Shown here one piece after another: positions 1-8,246 of a stretch of DNA of 64,000 bases (position 1 is the first letter of the stretch; each line of letters starts with the position of its first letter). This stretch comes from Methanorbis rubei. GTDB lineage: Archaea; Halobacteriota; Methanomicrobia; Methanomicrobiales; Methanocorpusculaceae. Below the pieces are notes generated by a model, which saw only the letters and a list, made by a program, of their open reading frames with translations, searched no databases and had not been told where the DNA came from. The position numbers were made by a program, and so were the translations under genes. The stretch spans positions 62,001 through 126,000 of the forward strand of contig NZ_JAWDKB010000002.1 of the NCBI RefSeq assembly GCF_032714495.1, read 5' to 3'.

Positions 1-1
1 T

Positions 2-913
2 TCAGACGACGAGTACCGTGCCTACCAGAACTCGGTCTATTACGGACTTGACGCAACCTACCCCGAGTACCTCGCACAAAAGTATCCGGAAAAATATACC
101 AACACAAAGCTCGGCATCTTTTATCTCGCAGACGTTCGGCCCATCACCTCAGACACGCTGAAGATCAGCGAGATGAAGACTGTGATCAAAATCACCGACG
201 AAGACTTCCGCAGTCATCCTGCACTTGGAAAAATATTCATCGCAAACGCTCCCTTCACCACCGTACAGCTGAGTCAGGAAGAGTACAACAATCTGGCGAT
301 CTACTTTCAAGAAGGAGTTATCATCGAATGGAACGGTACCCTCTACCAGTCATTCGTCGTCTCAGGCATCATGCTCGGAGCGGCCGCAGTACTTGGAACA
401 GGACTCTTTCTCTTCGCCTGCACCAGAAGAAAGATCTCAGATGACCCGGCGTCTCGTGTGATGCAGATTGCCGAGTACATCAAAACGCATCCCGGCTGCT
501 CCATGAGTGACATCATCACCAACACCGGATTTTCCAGAGGTTCTGTTTCCTACAATCTTCACAGGCTTAGAGCCGCAGGACGGATACAAAAAATCACCCG
601 TCACGGTGTCGTCCGCTACTACTCCTCGCATGCAGAGACGAACACTCTTGACGAGTACCTCTCAGACATTCTCAGAAAAGAAAAACCTTCACAGATTTTT
701 GAAGCAGTGCGGAATCATCCCGGGATTACCCAGAAAGAGATAGCAAAAGCAACAAAACTGTCGGTCTCAACCGTACAATGGCATCTGACACGAATGGTTT
801 TGGACGCTGTCATAGAACAGACGCGGGAGAAGAAGATGAACCATTATATGATACGACCTGAGTACCTCGATGTGCATAAAGAGATGCAAAACAGAACAAC
901 CAAACATAAATGA
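2..913 (+). CDS. Membrane-tethered winged-helix transcription regulator (5' truncated)
   Basis: The reading frame is open from base 2, so the gene starts before the window; the ATG at 173 is internal. The visible protein has a polar N-terminal part rich in Tyr, Asp and Glu, probably extracytoplasmic. One hydrophobic segment follows (VSGIMLGAAAVLGTGLFLF, about bases 359-415), then Cys-Thr-Arg-Arg. The C-terminal half carries two winged helix-turn-helix units in series. The first contains GCSMSDIITNTGFSRGSVSYNLHRL-like helices near 490-570; the second contains an ITQKEIAKATKLS helix near 725-765. The layout suggests a sensor outside the membrane tied to a DNA-binding part inside. The ligand and targets cannot be told from the visible part. 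The fold call is confident, the topology fairly so. Confidence 0.75.
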   Translation, partial: SDDEYRAYQNSVYYGLDATYPEYLAQKYPEKYTNTKLGIFYLADVRPITSDTLKISEMKTVIKITDEDFRSHPALGKIFIANAPFTTVQLSQEEYNNLAIYFQEGVIIEWNGTLYQSFVVSGIMLGAAAVLGTGLFLFACTRRKISDDPASRVMQIAEYIKTHPGCSMSDIITNTGFSRGSVSYNLHRLRAAGRIQKITRHGVVRYYSSHAETNTLDEYLSDILRKEKPSQIFEAVRNHPGITQKEIAKATKLSVSTVQWHLTRMVLDAVIEQTREKKMNHYMIRPEYLDVHKEMQNRTTKHK

Positions 914-952
914 CCAAAACAGGCACTCAGTCAAAGCCTGACCAGAACAACC

Positions 953-1129
953 GGCCGGGGAGTTAGGCTCTGACCAGAGTATTTGATAGATCCCAAAGCG
1001 AAAGTCGTGTGGAAAATCACCCGTAAAATCATCAACTGTCTTGACATTTTTGCGGTAATACCTGATGGAGAGATTTGTGCCAACAACAAGCATCACCAGC
1101 GGCAGAAGAAATTTTGAAACCTGCTTCAA
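953..1129 (-). pseudogene. Possible remnant of a small membrane-protein gene
   Basis: On the minus strand a TTG-started frame gives a hydrophobic N-terminus (FLLPLVMLVVGTNLSIRYYR) followed by a polar stretch that reads like protein. The open frame then runs antisense into the regulator gene, where its composition no longer looks coding. There is no good ribosome binding site. It may be the 5' stub of a decayed gene, or chance. I do not recognise the family. Confidence 0.2.
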
Positions 1130-1460
1130 ACATTTCTCGGACGCGGGGGATACATAACTCCATCAAGTAGTACAATTTAGCAATCTCTCATTCTGAGAAG
1201 ATAAATCTCTTGGACATAAATTAGGTTTGCCCGAATACCAGATTATTTGAGAAATTTTTGGAAAGCAGGGAACAAAAAATAAATCAGGGCAACTGCATGG
1301 AAATATCATAAAAAGCATTCATTCTACAACAAATTGAGAAAAAATATTCTGGCTTCGGAAAAAAATCCGCGCCAAAAAAATACGAACAAAACGTCAGTTT
1401 GCGTCAGCTACCCCCAATCATCTGACCGCGAACTGCTTTCCCCAAACACCACAGCATATG
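1130..1460. other. Intergenic, nothing recognised
   Basis: About 330 bases of AT-rich sequence with A-tracts (1240-1380) between the regulator region and the GAPDH promoter. I see no convincing ORF, RNA gene or repeat. Confidence 0.4.
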
Positions 1461-1470
1461 CTTTTATCAT
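1461..1470 (+). promoter_or_regulatory. TATA-like box of the GAPDH gene
   Basis: cttttatcat lies about 30 bases before the ATG at 1495. Archaeal transcription usually starts about 25 bases after the box, so the mRNA would be nearly leaderless. No Shine-Dalgarno sequence is seen, which agrees. Confidence 0.45.
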
Positions 1471-1494
1471 ACCAAGAGAAAAGCATACAGTAGT

Positions 1495-2520
1495 ATGATC
1501 AAGGTCGCAGTCAACGGATACGGAACCATCGGAAAACGTGTGGCTGATGCAGTAGCCGCACAGCCTGACATGGAGATCATCGGCGTCTCCAAAACCAAAC
1601 CCGGTGCAGAAGCATTCGTCGCAAAAGAACGCGGGTACCCGCTCTATATCGCAGACATCACCAAAAAGGAAAGCTTCGAGAAAGCAGGCATTCAGGTTGC
1701 CGGCAGTGTCTCGGACATGATCCAGAAGGCTGACATCATCGTTGACGCAACTCCCGGAGGAGTTGGCGAAGGCAACAAAGCCCTGTACGAAAAATACGGC
1801 AAAAAAGCAATCTGGCAGGGCGGCGAGGACCACGAAGTCGCAGGATTTTCCTTCAACTCCTCCTGCAATTACGCAGAAGCGATCGGAAAACAGTTTGCCC
1901 GCGTGGTATCCTGCAACACCACCGGTTTATGCCGGATCATCAACCTGATCGACACAGCCTTTGGCGTCAAAAAAGTACGGGCCACCATGGTTCGCCGCGG
2001 AGGCGACCCGGGCGATGTCAAACGCGGGCCGATCGATGCAATTGTTCTCAATCCGGTGACCATTCCCTCCCATCACGGCCCTGATGTGCAGAGCATTCTG
2101 CCAAACATCAACATCGTCACCTCTGCAATGATTGTGCCGACAACCTTGATGCACATGCACTTCCTCAACATGGAGCTGAAGAATCCTGCAACCAAAGAGC
2201 AGGTCATCGAACTTATCAAAGCGCACTCAAGACTCGGTCTTATTGAGAAGAGCACTGGAATTATCAGCACCGCAGAACTCAAGGAGTATGCCTGCGACCT
2301 GCTTCGCCCGAGAGGCGATCTCTGGGAGAACGGCATCTTCAAAGACTCCATCTCGGTTCTCGAAGGAACGGATCTCTATCTGTTCCAGGCGATTCATCAG
2401 GAGGCAGACGTTGTTGTCGAAACTGTTGACTGCATCCGTGCGATGGCTGGCAGCGTGAAGACCGCATCCGAATCGATTGCGATCACCAACAAAGCGGTCG
2501 GCCTTACCGCCATCAGATAA
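1495..2520 (+). CDS. gap: Archaeal type II glyceraldehyde-3-phosphate dehydrogenase
   Basis: 341 residues, the usual length for the archaeal phosphorylating GAPDH. The N-terminus VNGYGTIGKRVADAV is the nucleotide-binding Rossmann motif. The catalytic Cys is Cys140 in VVSCNTTGLCR. Conserved archaeal segments such as VRRGGDPGDVKRGPIDAI follow. The enzyme interconverts glyceraldehyde 3-phosphate and 1,3-bisphosphoglycerate, usually with either NAD or NADP in archaea. In a methanogen it serves mainly gluconeogenesis. The gene is probably monocistronic: its own TATA-like box lies upstream and a T-tract follows the stop. The start at 1495 matches the conserved N-terminus. Confidence 0.96.
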   Translation: MIKVAVNGYGTIGKRVADAVAAQPDMEIIGVSKTKPGAEAFVAKERGYPLYIADITKKESFEKAGIQVAGSVSDMIQKADIIVDATPGGVGEGNKALYEKYGKKAIWQGGEDHEVAGFSFNSSCNYAEAIGKQFARVVSCNTTGLCRIINLIDTAFGVKKVRATMVRRGGDPGDVKRGPIDAIVLNPVTIPSHHGPDVQSILPNINIVTSAMIVPTTLMHMHFLNMELKNPATKEQVIELIKAHSRLGLIEKSTGIISTAELKEYACDLLRPRGDLWENGIFKDSISVLEGTDLYLFQAIHQEADVVVETVDCIRAMAGSVKTASESIAITNKAVGLTAIR

Positions 2521-2532
2521 TTTTCTTTTTTT
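2521..2532 (+). terminator. T-tract terminator after gap
   Basis: A run ttttcttttttt directly follows the stop codon of gap and ends at the ATG of the next gene. Oligo-T tracts are the usual archaeal termination signal. The next gene starts at 2533 with no space for its own promoter, so read-through must occur at some level. Confidence 0.4.
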
Positions 2533-3705
2533 ATGAACTTCGATGATCTGATCCCAAGCTCAGACAGGACGCATCATCTCTACGAAGGGATACCGATCTA
2601 TGAACGAAGATTCAAAGATATCGGGCCGTTCAAATTTCCGGGACTCGCGGTTGCCTGCGATGCGGCAGGGGCATGTCACATAACATTCTCCGGAGAGCCT
2701 GCGTATGCTGAGCGATACGACTGGACCGGAGACTTTGCCGAAGGAGTTGCCGCAGTTAGGGACGCAAACGGCCGCTACTTTCACATCGATCAGAACGGAA
2801 AACCGATCGCTTACGACACGTATCTGTATGCGACGGATTTTGTCGCTGGTTCTGCGGTTGTGTATCATGAAACATTCGGGGCGACCCACATCACCACCGC
2901 AGGCGAGCTGCTTTACGGAGACTGGTACTTTGATGCCCGGCCTTTCAAAGAAGGAGTCGCCGAAGTTCGGGATGAAAACGGCTGGCTGATGATTGATCCG
3001 GCAGGAACAGTCCTTGGCCAGGCCAAAAAGCCTGTAGATATATTTCCCGTCCACGGAAACGTCCGCCGCGTTCTTTCGGAAAACCAGATCCCCAAAGTTT
3101 TGCAAACCTCAGACTGGGACGCGGCAGCAGTTCTGATGCGGCATGGAGAACGCCAGCCGTTCATCAAAGGAGAGCCCGGCTCAACAAAAGTTCTGACCGC
3201 ACGTGGAAGAAGGCAGGCGCGGGAGTTTGGAGCTGCACTTCCTGATGTGCCTGTCTGCACATACGCAAGCCCGATGGTTCGATGCGTGCAGACCGGCAAT
3301 GAAATTCTTGCAGGAGCAAAAGCATCCGGAACAACAGAAGAGAGTCTGATGCTTGGAACGCCGAGCGCGTATGTTGCAGACGATGAACTGGTCCGGGAGT
3401 TTTATGTGGTAAATCCGGTTAAGACGATGAGCCTCCGCTATGTCGCAGGCGAAACCCTGCCCGGGCATTATCCTGCGGATGTCGGTACCCGCCGGATGTT
3501 TGATTTTGTTTCAGACACGCTTGCCGACGGAGAAATTTCCGTCTGCGTCACGCATGATGCATGGATTGTTCCTTTCGTTTCCCTCCTAACCGGCTATGAT
3601 TTTACGAATGACTGGCCCGACTTTCTGGACGGCTGCATTCTGATGCGGCGTGACGGGAAATATTTCCTGTGGTGGCGGGGAAGAGAGTATCCGATAGCTC
3701 GGTGA
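2533..3705 (+). CDS. WG-repeat protein fused to a histidine phosphatase domain
   Basis: 390 residues in two parts. Residues about 15-165 hold WG-type beta repeats (for example FAEGVAAVRDANGRYFHID and FKEGVAEVRDENGWLMID), each with an F.EG.A.VRD.NG pattern. Residues about 195-385 form a histidine phosphatase (phosphoglycerate mutase-like) domain. Its RHG motif, with the nucleophilic His, is R203-H204-G205-E206, and a second His lies in VCVTHDAW near the C-terminus. Family knowledge gives phosphomonoester hydrolysis or transfer through a phosphohistidine; the substrate is unknown. The WG part may bind a ligand or partner. It starts 12 bases after gap, so the two may be cotranscribed. The fusion is unusual. 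Confidence 0.8.
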   Translation: MNFDDLIPSSDRTHHLYEGIPIYERRFKDIGPFKFPGLAVACDAAGACHITFSGEPAYAERYDWTGDFAEGVAAVRDANGRYFHIDQNGKPIAYDTYLYATDFVAGSAVVYHETFGATHITTAGELLYGDWYFDARPFKEGVAEVRDENGWLMIDPAGTVLGQAKKPVDIFPVHGNVRRVLSENQIPKVLQTSDWDAAAVLMRHGERQPFIKGEPGSTKVLTARGRRQAREFGAALPDVPVCTYASPMVRCVQTGNEILAGAKASGTTEESLMLGTPSAYVADDELVREFYVVNPVKTMSLRYVAGETLPGHYPADVGTRRMFDFVSDTLADGEISVCVTHDAWIVPFVSLLTGYDFTNDWPDFLDGCILMRRDGKYFLWWRGREYPIAR

Positions 3706-3755
3706 AATTTTTTTGAAAAAAATTATTTTTCTTTTTCGGGATTTTAGTATGTGGA

Positions 3756-4004
3756 CTCACTTGGAGTAACCACGGATCACACAGAAATATCACGGAGCTT
3801 CACAGAAAAAATGCACGGAGAATACCTGCGGCGCCGGAATGCACGGAAAAATTTCCGAAAATTTTTTTATTTTTATTTTACGTTTACAAAATCAAAAAAT
3901 GAAAAAAATATTCTTCCGTGCATTCCGGCGCCGCAGGTATTCTCCGTGCATTTTTTCAGTGAAGCTCCGTGTGCTCTGTGCATTCCGTGGTTACTCCGAG
4001 TGAG
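3756..4004. repeat. Long imperfect inverted repeat (about 90-base arms)
   Basis: The left arm (3756-3848) and right arm (3914-4004) are reverse complements with few mismatches. The inner part is near perfect; for example ggagaatacctgcggcgccg on the left pairs with its complement on the right. A 65-base AT-rich loop separates them. The element sits between convergent genes and could form a cruciform or a terminator hairpin. Pieces such as ctccgtgcattc and taaccacg recur in the elements near 22.6 and 54.2 kb. It codes for nothing credible. Confidence 0.85.
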
Positions 4005-4081
4005 AGCAAAGCCCGAAAAATCTCAAACAATGAAACTCATCACCGCGTAACTCCTATTCAAAAAAAATTGAGAGAAAAAAT

Positions 4082-6817
4082 TCATGCCGGAACCGCAGCC
4101 CCGGCAGGAGATCTTTTCAACACTTTCCTCGCGATCGCCTTTCCTGCCTCGCCCAGAAACAGAGCAATGACTGCTATCATAATAGCAACAAACCATGCCT
4201 GTTCGCCCAACGCCGCAGTGCCGAACAGACTCTGCATGAATCCGATCTCGGTGAGAATCACCGCCCAGGCAATCACCACCAGAAACATGATGAAGAGGGC
4301 ACGGTTCGTCAGGAACTCACGGGTGAAGATGCTCGTGTCCGGGAACCGCAGGTTTGCCGTGAACGGAATATGGAGCAGGATAAACGTAATCATCGTCATC
4401 GCAATCGCCTGTTCGGGCGTTCCACCGGTAGCTTCAATCCAGATGTAGCCGGCGAGAGGTGCTGCCCCCCAGTAAATACCGACGAGAATCATCCTCACCG
4501 TAAACCACCCTGACATGATCCGCTCATTCTTCGGTCGCGGCTTCTTCGTCATAATGCCGGGCGATGCCGTATCATAACACAGCGCTATGCCGACAGGGAC
4601 CGTAACAAAGTAGCTGATAAAAAGCGTCTGGACCGGCGCAAAAATTCCTGTGTAGGCGCCGACAAAAAGTGCGGCGAACAGGAACAGAAGAATGTAGGCC
4701 ATCAGGTTCGCCATCTGGAACCTGATGAACTTCAGCATGTTGTCGTAGAGAACACGCCCCTGACGAACAGCTGTTACAATTGTGGCAAAGTTGTCGTCGG
4801 TCAGAATCATCTCGGCAGACTCCTTTGACACCTCGGTTCCGGTAATTCCCATCGCAACACCGATGTCTGCGGCCTTCAATGCCGGAGCATCGTTGACACC
4901 GTCTCCTGTCATCGCAACGATATCGCCTTTTTCCTTCAGAGTCTGCACAAGCCGTACTTTGTGTTCAGGCGCGACGCGGGCAACAACGCCGATATCATCG
5001 ATCAAAGAGCGAAGCTGTTCATCCGACATCGCAGACATCTCAGCACCTGTGATCACTTTTCCGGAGATGCCAAGCTGATCGGCAATTGCTCCGGCAGTTG
5101 TTCCATGATCCCCAGTGATCATCCTGACCCGGATGCCGGCGGTCTTACAGGTGGTAATTGCCTCCTTCACCTCAGGACGCGGCGGATCAATAATGCCGAC
5201 CATCGCAACGATCGTGAGATCTTTGATACTTTCAGGCGTAACTGAAGAAGAATCAAATGTGATCGGCTCAAAGTCGCGGTAGGCTATCATCATCACTCGC
5301 AGACCTTTTTTCGCAAGATCATCGTTTGCCGCAAGAATCGCGGACTCGGATCCGGCAAGGGGAGAGACGGTTTTGTTCGTATCAATATACGAAACACCGC
5401 GGGAGACGAGAACGTCAGGCGCACCTTTCACATAACATCGGACAATTTTTTTGCCGGAGTTCGGGTCGGTCATTGCATGAAACGTTGCCATGAACTTGTA
5501 CTCGGAGTCAAAGGGAACTTCAGCAATTCGCGGGTACTCTGCCCGCGTCGCCGCAGTGTTGAGGCCTCCCTTCTCCGCAAGAATCACAAGAGCCCCTTCG
5601 GTTGGATCACCGACGAGCTTTCCGTCCGATACTGTCGCGTCAGAACAGAGAACCATCGGCAGAAGAATCGGGTCAAGTGAAGCGATCGGGGCGCCGCCAA
5701 CATGCTGAATCTGACCGTTCGGATAGTATCCCTCTCCGGTAACCGTGAGAGTGCGGCCCGCGACAACAATTTCTCTTGCAGTCATCTGGTTCATCGTCAG
5801 GGTTCCTGTTTTGTCCGAACATATGGCAGAGGTTGAGCCGAGCGTCTCAACAGACGGGAGCCGCTTCACAATTGCTCCGCGTTTGGCGAGGTCCATCGTG
5901 CCGACCGAGAGCATCATCGTCATCACGACAGGAAGGCCGGTCGGTACTGCCGCGACCGCAAGCGCAATGCCGAGCGTGAAGAGATCATCAAACGACTCGC
6001 CGTGATAAAGGCCGATACTGATCAGAAGAATGAGGGCAATGGCTGCAATAATTGCAATCGCGATGCTGAGCTGATCGATCTTTTTTGTCAGTGGGGTCTT
6101 CTCTTCCTTGACCTCGCGAAGCATACCGGCAATTTTTCCGACCTCGGTATTCATGCCGGTGCCGGTCACGATCATTTTTCCTTTGCCGCGGGTCACGACC
6201 GTGTTCATGAATCCCATGTTGGCCTGATCACCAATCGGCATATCGCCTGTCGGAAGAACGGTTATCTCCTTTGGAACCGGCTGGCTCTCACCGGTCAGGG
6301 CCGACTCTTCGATCTCAAGGCTTGCAGAGTAAACAATTCTGCCGTCGGCAGGAACAATGTCGCCGCTTTCAAACTCCACCACGTCTCCCGGAACGAGCTC
6401 TTCGATTGGGAGCGTTATCAACTCGCCGTCACGAAGGCAGCGGGTGGTGGTCTTCATCATTTTTTTCAGCGCCGCAACACTGTCTGCGGCCTGGCGTTCG
6501 GAACGAATGCCAAGAATGGCGTTCAGCAGTGTTAAGGCAAACAAAAGTAATGCGGTGCTGAAGGTACCGACATACAGACTCAGGGCCGCAGCTGCAAGCA
6601 GAATTATCTGCATGTAGTCGCGGTACTGGCGAAGAAAAACCCTGATGAAACTTGGCTTCTCCTCATTTTGCAGTACATTGCCGCCAAATGTTTTCCTGCG
6701 CTCCTCTACCTCGGGGAACGAGAGACCCTGCTCAAGAGAAGTTGCAAGACGGCTCTCGGTATCCGAAACAGACAGGGAGTACCAGGATTGCCCGGAGGAA
6801 AGATCCTGTTTATCCAT
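4082..6817 (-). CDS. P-type cation-transporting ATPase
   Basis: 911 residues with the full P-type layout: an N-terminal cation ATPase domain, TM pairs, the actuator motif TGES, the phosphorylation motif SDKTGTLT with the phosphorylated Asp at D335, a KGAP nucleotide-binding segment, the hinge motif TGDGVNDAPALKAADIGVAMG (first 20 positions), and a C-terminal block of about six TM helices. Overall it resembles type II (Ca2+ or H+/Na+) pumps. In TM4 the usual PEGLP is PTGLP (VAAVPTGLPVV), so the Glu that binds Ca2+ in SERCA pumps is absent and the ion is uncertain. The protein lies in the cytoplasmic membrane. The gene is alone on its strand and diverges from the flavoprotein gene. A minus-strand TATA-like box lies near 6887-6899. 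Confidence 0.92.
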   Translation of the reverse strand: MDKQDLSSGQSWYSLSVSDTESRLATSLEQGLSFPEVEERRKTFGGNVLQNEEKPSFIRVFLRQYRDYMQIILLAAAALSLYVGTFSTALLLFALTLLNAILGIRSERQAADSVAALKKMMKTTTRCLRDGELITLPIEELVPGDVVEFESGDIVPADGRIVYSASLEIEESALTGESQPVPKEITVLPTGDMPIGDQANMGFMNTVVTRGKGKMIVTGTGMNTEVGKIAGMLREVKEEKTPLTKKIDQLSIAIAIIAAIALILLISIGLYHGESFDDLFTLGIALAVAAVPTGLPVVMTMMLSVGTMDLAKRGAIVKRLPSVETLGSTSAICSDKTGTLTMNQMTAREIVVAGRTLTVTGEGYYPNGQIQHVGGAPIASLDPILLPMVLCSDATVSDGKLVGDPTEGALVILAEKGGLNTAATRAEYPRIAEVPFDSEYKFMATFHAMTDPNSGKKIVRCYVKGAPDVLVSRGVSYIDTNKTVSPLAGSESAILAANDDLAKKGLRVMMIAYRDFEPITFDSSSVTPESIKDLTIVAMVGIIDPPRPEVKEAITTCKTAGIRVRMITGDHGTTAGAIADQLGISGKVITGAEMSAMSDEQLRSLIDDIGVVARVAPEHKVRLVQTLKEKGDIVAMTGDGVNDAPALKAADIGVAMGITGTEVSKESAEMILTDDNFATIVTAVRQGRVLYDNMLKFIRFQMANLMAYILLFLFAALFVGAYTGIFAPVQTLFISYFVTVPVGIALCYDTASPGIMTKKPRPKNERIMSGWFTVRMILVGIYWGAAPLAGYIWIEATGGTPEQAIAMTMITFILLHIPFTANLRFPDTSIFTREFLTNRALFIMFLVVIAWAVILTEIGFMQSLFGTAALGEQAWFVAIMIAVIALFLGEAGKAIARKVLKRSPAGAAVPA

Positions 6818-6885
6818 TGCACTATCCTGTTGTGAAAATTAGCGGGGAGCATTCATTAACCTGCGTATGAGGTCATATTTTTCAA

Positions 6886-6921
6886 GTTATAAAAATATAC
6901 AAAAAGGTTATTTTTATAAAC
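6886..6921. promoter_or_regulatory. Divergent TATA-like boxes
   Basis: ttataaaaatatac (6887-6900) reads as a TATA box on the minus strand for the ATPase. tttttataaa (6911-6920) serves the plus-strand flavoprotein gene and places its transcript start near 6942. That is past the GTG at 6938, so the ATG at 6977 is the likely start. Confidence 0.4.
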
Positions 6922-6976
6922 ATAAAGGATCAATAGAGTGGTAGAGAGTCCGCACAGACTCGAAGGAAAAAACATC

Positions 6977-7384
6977 ATGACAAACGAAGCAATGGAATTT
7001 ATGAAAAACAATCCGGTCCTCTATCTTGCAACTGTTGACGAATCCGGCAACCCGAAAATCAGACCGTTCATGTTCATGCTTGAGAAGGACGGAAAGCCCT
7101 ACTTCTGCACCTCGAACAAAAAACCGATGTACGCACAGATGAAAAATCATCCAAACGTTGAGATAACAACAGCGTCCCCGGAGTTTGCCTGGATCAGAAT
7201 CTCTGCAAAGATTTCGTTTTCAAACGATCTTGAGATCAAAAAAGCAGTTATTGCATCAAGCCCACTCGTCAAAGGCATCTATCAGACCGCCGAGAACCCG
7301 GATTTTGCAATCTTCACTCTTGCGGATGCAACCGCAGTCATCGCAGACTTCTCCGGCAACCCGCCAAAGACCTACCGTCTTTGA
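6977..7384 (+). CDS. Pyridoxamine 5'-phosphate oxidase-like flavin-binding protein
   Basis: 135 residues from the ATG at 6977. It has the split-barrel flavin-binding fold, with VLYLATVDESGNPKIRPFMF as the first strands and KPYFCTSNKKPMYAQMKNHP in the FMN-binding part. Small proteins of this group in methanogens bind FMN or F420, and most have no proven reaction. A longer version from a GTG at 6938 is possible. I prefer 6977 because aaggaa lies 8 bases before it and the TATA-like box at 6911 would place the transcript start after 6938. The gene stands alone. The role is probably an oxidoreductase or a flavin carrier. Confidence 0.82.
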   Translation: MTNEAMEFMKNNPVLYLATVDESGNPKIRPFMFMLEKDGKPYFCTSNKKPMYAQMKNHPNVEITTASPEFAWIRISAKISFSNDLEIKKAVIASSPLVKGIYQTAENPDFAIFTLADATAVIADFSGNPPKTYRL

Positions 7385-7444
7385 AATCTCAATTTTTTTG
7401 AACTATATCTTCATCTGATCACAAAGGAAATTATCTACTGAACA

Positions 7445-8164
7445 ATGGAAGACGTTTTGGCTGCCGAACTTCGCGAAGAGATCAGATCGCTCAGAGCCGA
7501 ACTTCGCAGATACATTACAGCAAATTCTGACAACACCGCAGCACTGGAAGCGTTTCGGAAAAATTCTGCTGAGATACTAATCAAGGTTGAACTTGAGCAT
7601 GCGAAAAAAATTCTTGAGGCCCAGGCGGAAAACTGTCCTGCAAAAGATAAATGTCTGCCCCAGTTTTCCAGAACTTATGAAACACTTCTGAAAAGTCTGA
7701 AGACCGGCTCGATCTCTGCTGAAGAGATGACAAAGATCCGCCACGAGTACGAAAATGTCCAGAAGCTGTGCAGCAGCGAAAACTGTACCGGCTGCCTTAC
7801 AGAAGCAGACAGACTGTTTGCAGCCCAGACAAAACTGCTGAAAAGTGCCGGCGTGTATGCAGGAGACAGTGTCGCCGAACAGATTCAGGAGCTGTCCGAT
7901 GACGCAGTCGTTGCATGGATTGGTGAGCCGCTCGCAAATGTCGTCCGCGTAAAAATTCTCAAGTCCCTTGCAAGCGAGCCGAAAGCCTTTGTTGATCTTT
8001 CAAAGCTCACCGGACTTCGCGGAGGAAATCTGCTGTTTCATCTGGAGAAGCTGACAGCATCCGGCATGATCCTGCAGAAGGGAGAACGTAAGGATTACGC
8101 GATCACGTCAAGGGGACGGGAACTGCTGCATGCGGCAGCTACTCTCATCGAGAAAATCGGATAA
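7445..8164 (+). CDS. Winged-helix regulator with N-terminal coiled coil and Cys motifs
   Basis: 239 residues. The N-terminal 40 residues are a charged, heptad-like helix (ELREEIRSLRAELRRYI). Two Cys groups follow, NCPAKDKC near residue 60 and LCSSENCTGC near residue 115, within a helical region; they could bind a metal or an Fe-S cluster. The C-terminal 75 residues are an ArsR-like winged helix: VVRVKILKSLASEPKAFVDL, then a recognition helix (LRGGNLLFHLEKL) and a wing (GERKDYAIT). Similar proteins in methanogens are annotated only as wHTH regulators. No binding site could be assigned. An oligo-T tract follows the stop. Confidence 0.75.
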   Translation: MEDVLAAELREEIRSLRAELRRYITANSDNTAALEAFRKNSAEILIKVELEHAKKILEAQAENCPAKDKCLPQFSRTYETLLKSLKTGSISAEEMTKIRHEYENVQKLCSSENCTGCLTEADRLFAAQTKLLKSAGVYAGDSVAEQIQELSDDAVVAWIGEPLANVVRVKILKSLASEPKAFVDLSKLTGLRGGNLLFHLEKLTASGMILQKGERKDYAITSRGRELLHAAATLIEKIG

Positions 8165-8187
8165 AAAAATTCTCTTTTATTTTTTTC
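8165..8187 (+). terminator. T-tract terminator
   Basis: aaaaaaattctcttttattttttt follows the stop of the winged-helix gene; its oligo-T tail matches archaeal terminators. Confidence 0.35.
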
Positions 8188-8211
8188 AACCTGTCTACAC
8201 TGTATCACACA

Positions 8212-8222
8212 TCCTTTATCTC
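8212..8222 (+). promoter_or_regulatory. TATA-like box of the TyrRS gene
   Basis: cctttatctca lies about 30 bases before the ATG at 8247, which predicts a very short leader. Confidence 0.4.
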
Positions 8223-8246
8223 ATAGTGCTTCCAATGTAGTAGGAT

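Noticed and set aside
3751-4448. Plus-strand frames across the 3.8-kb inverted repeat
   Set aside because: They run through the palindrome and antisense to the ATPase gene, with low-complexity products.
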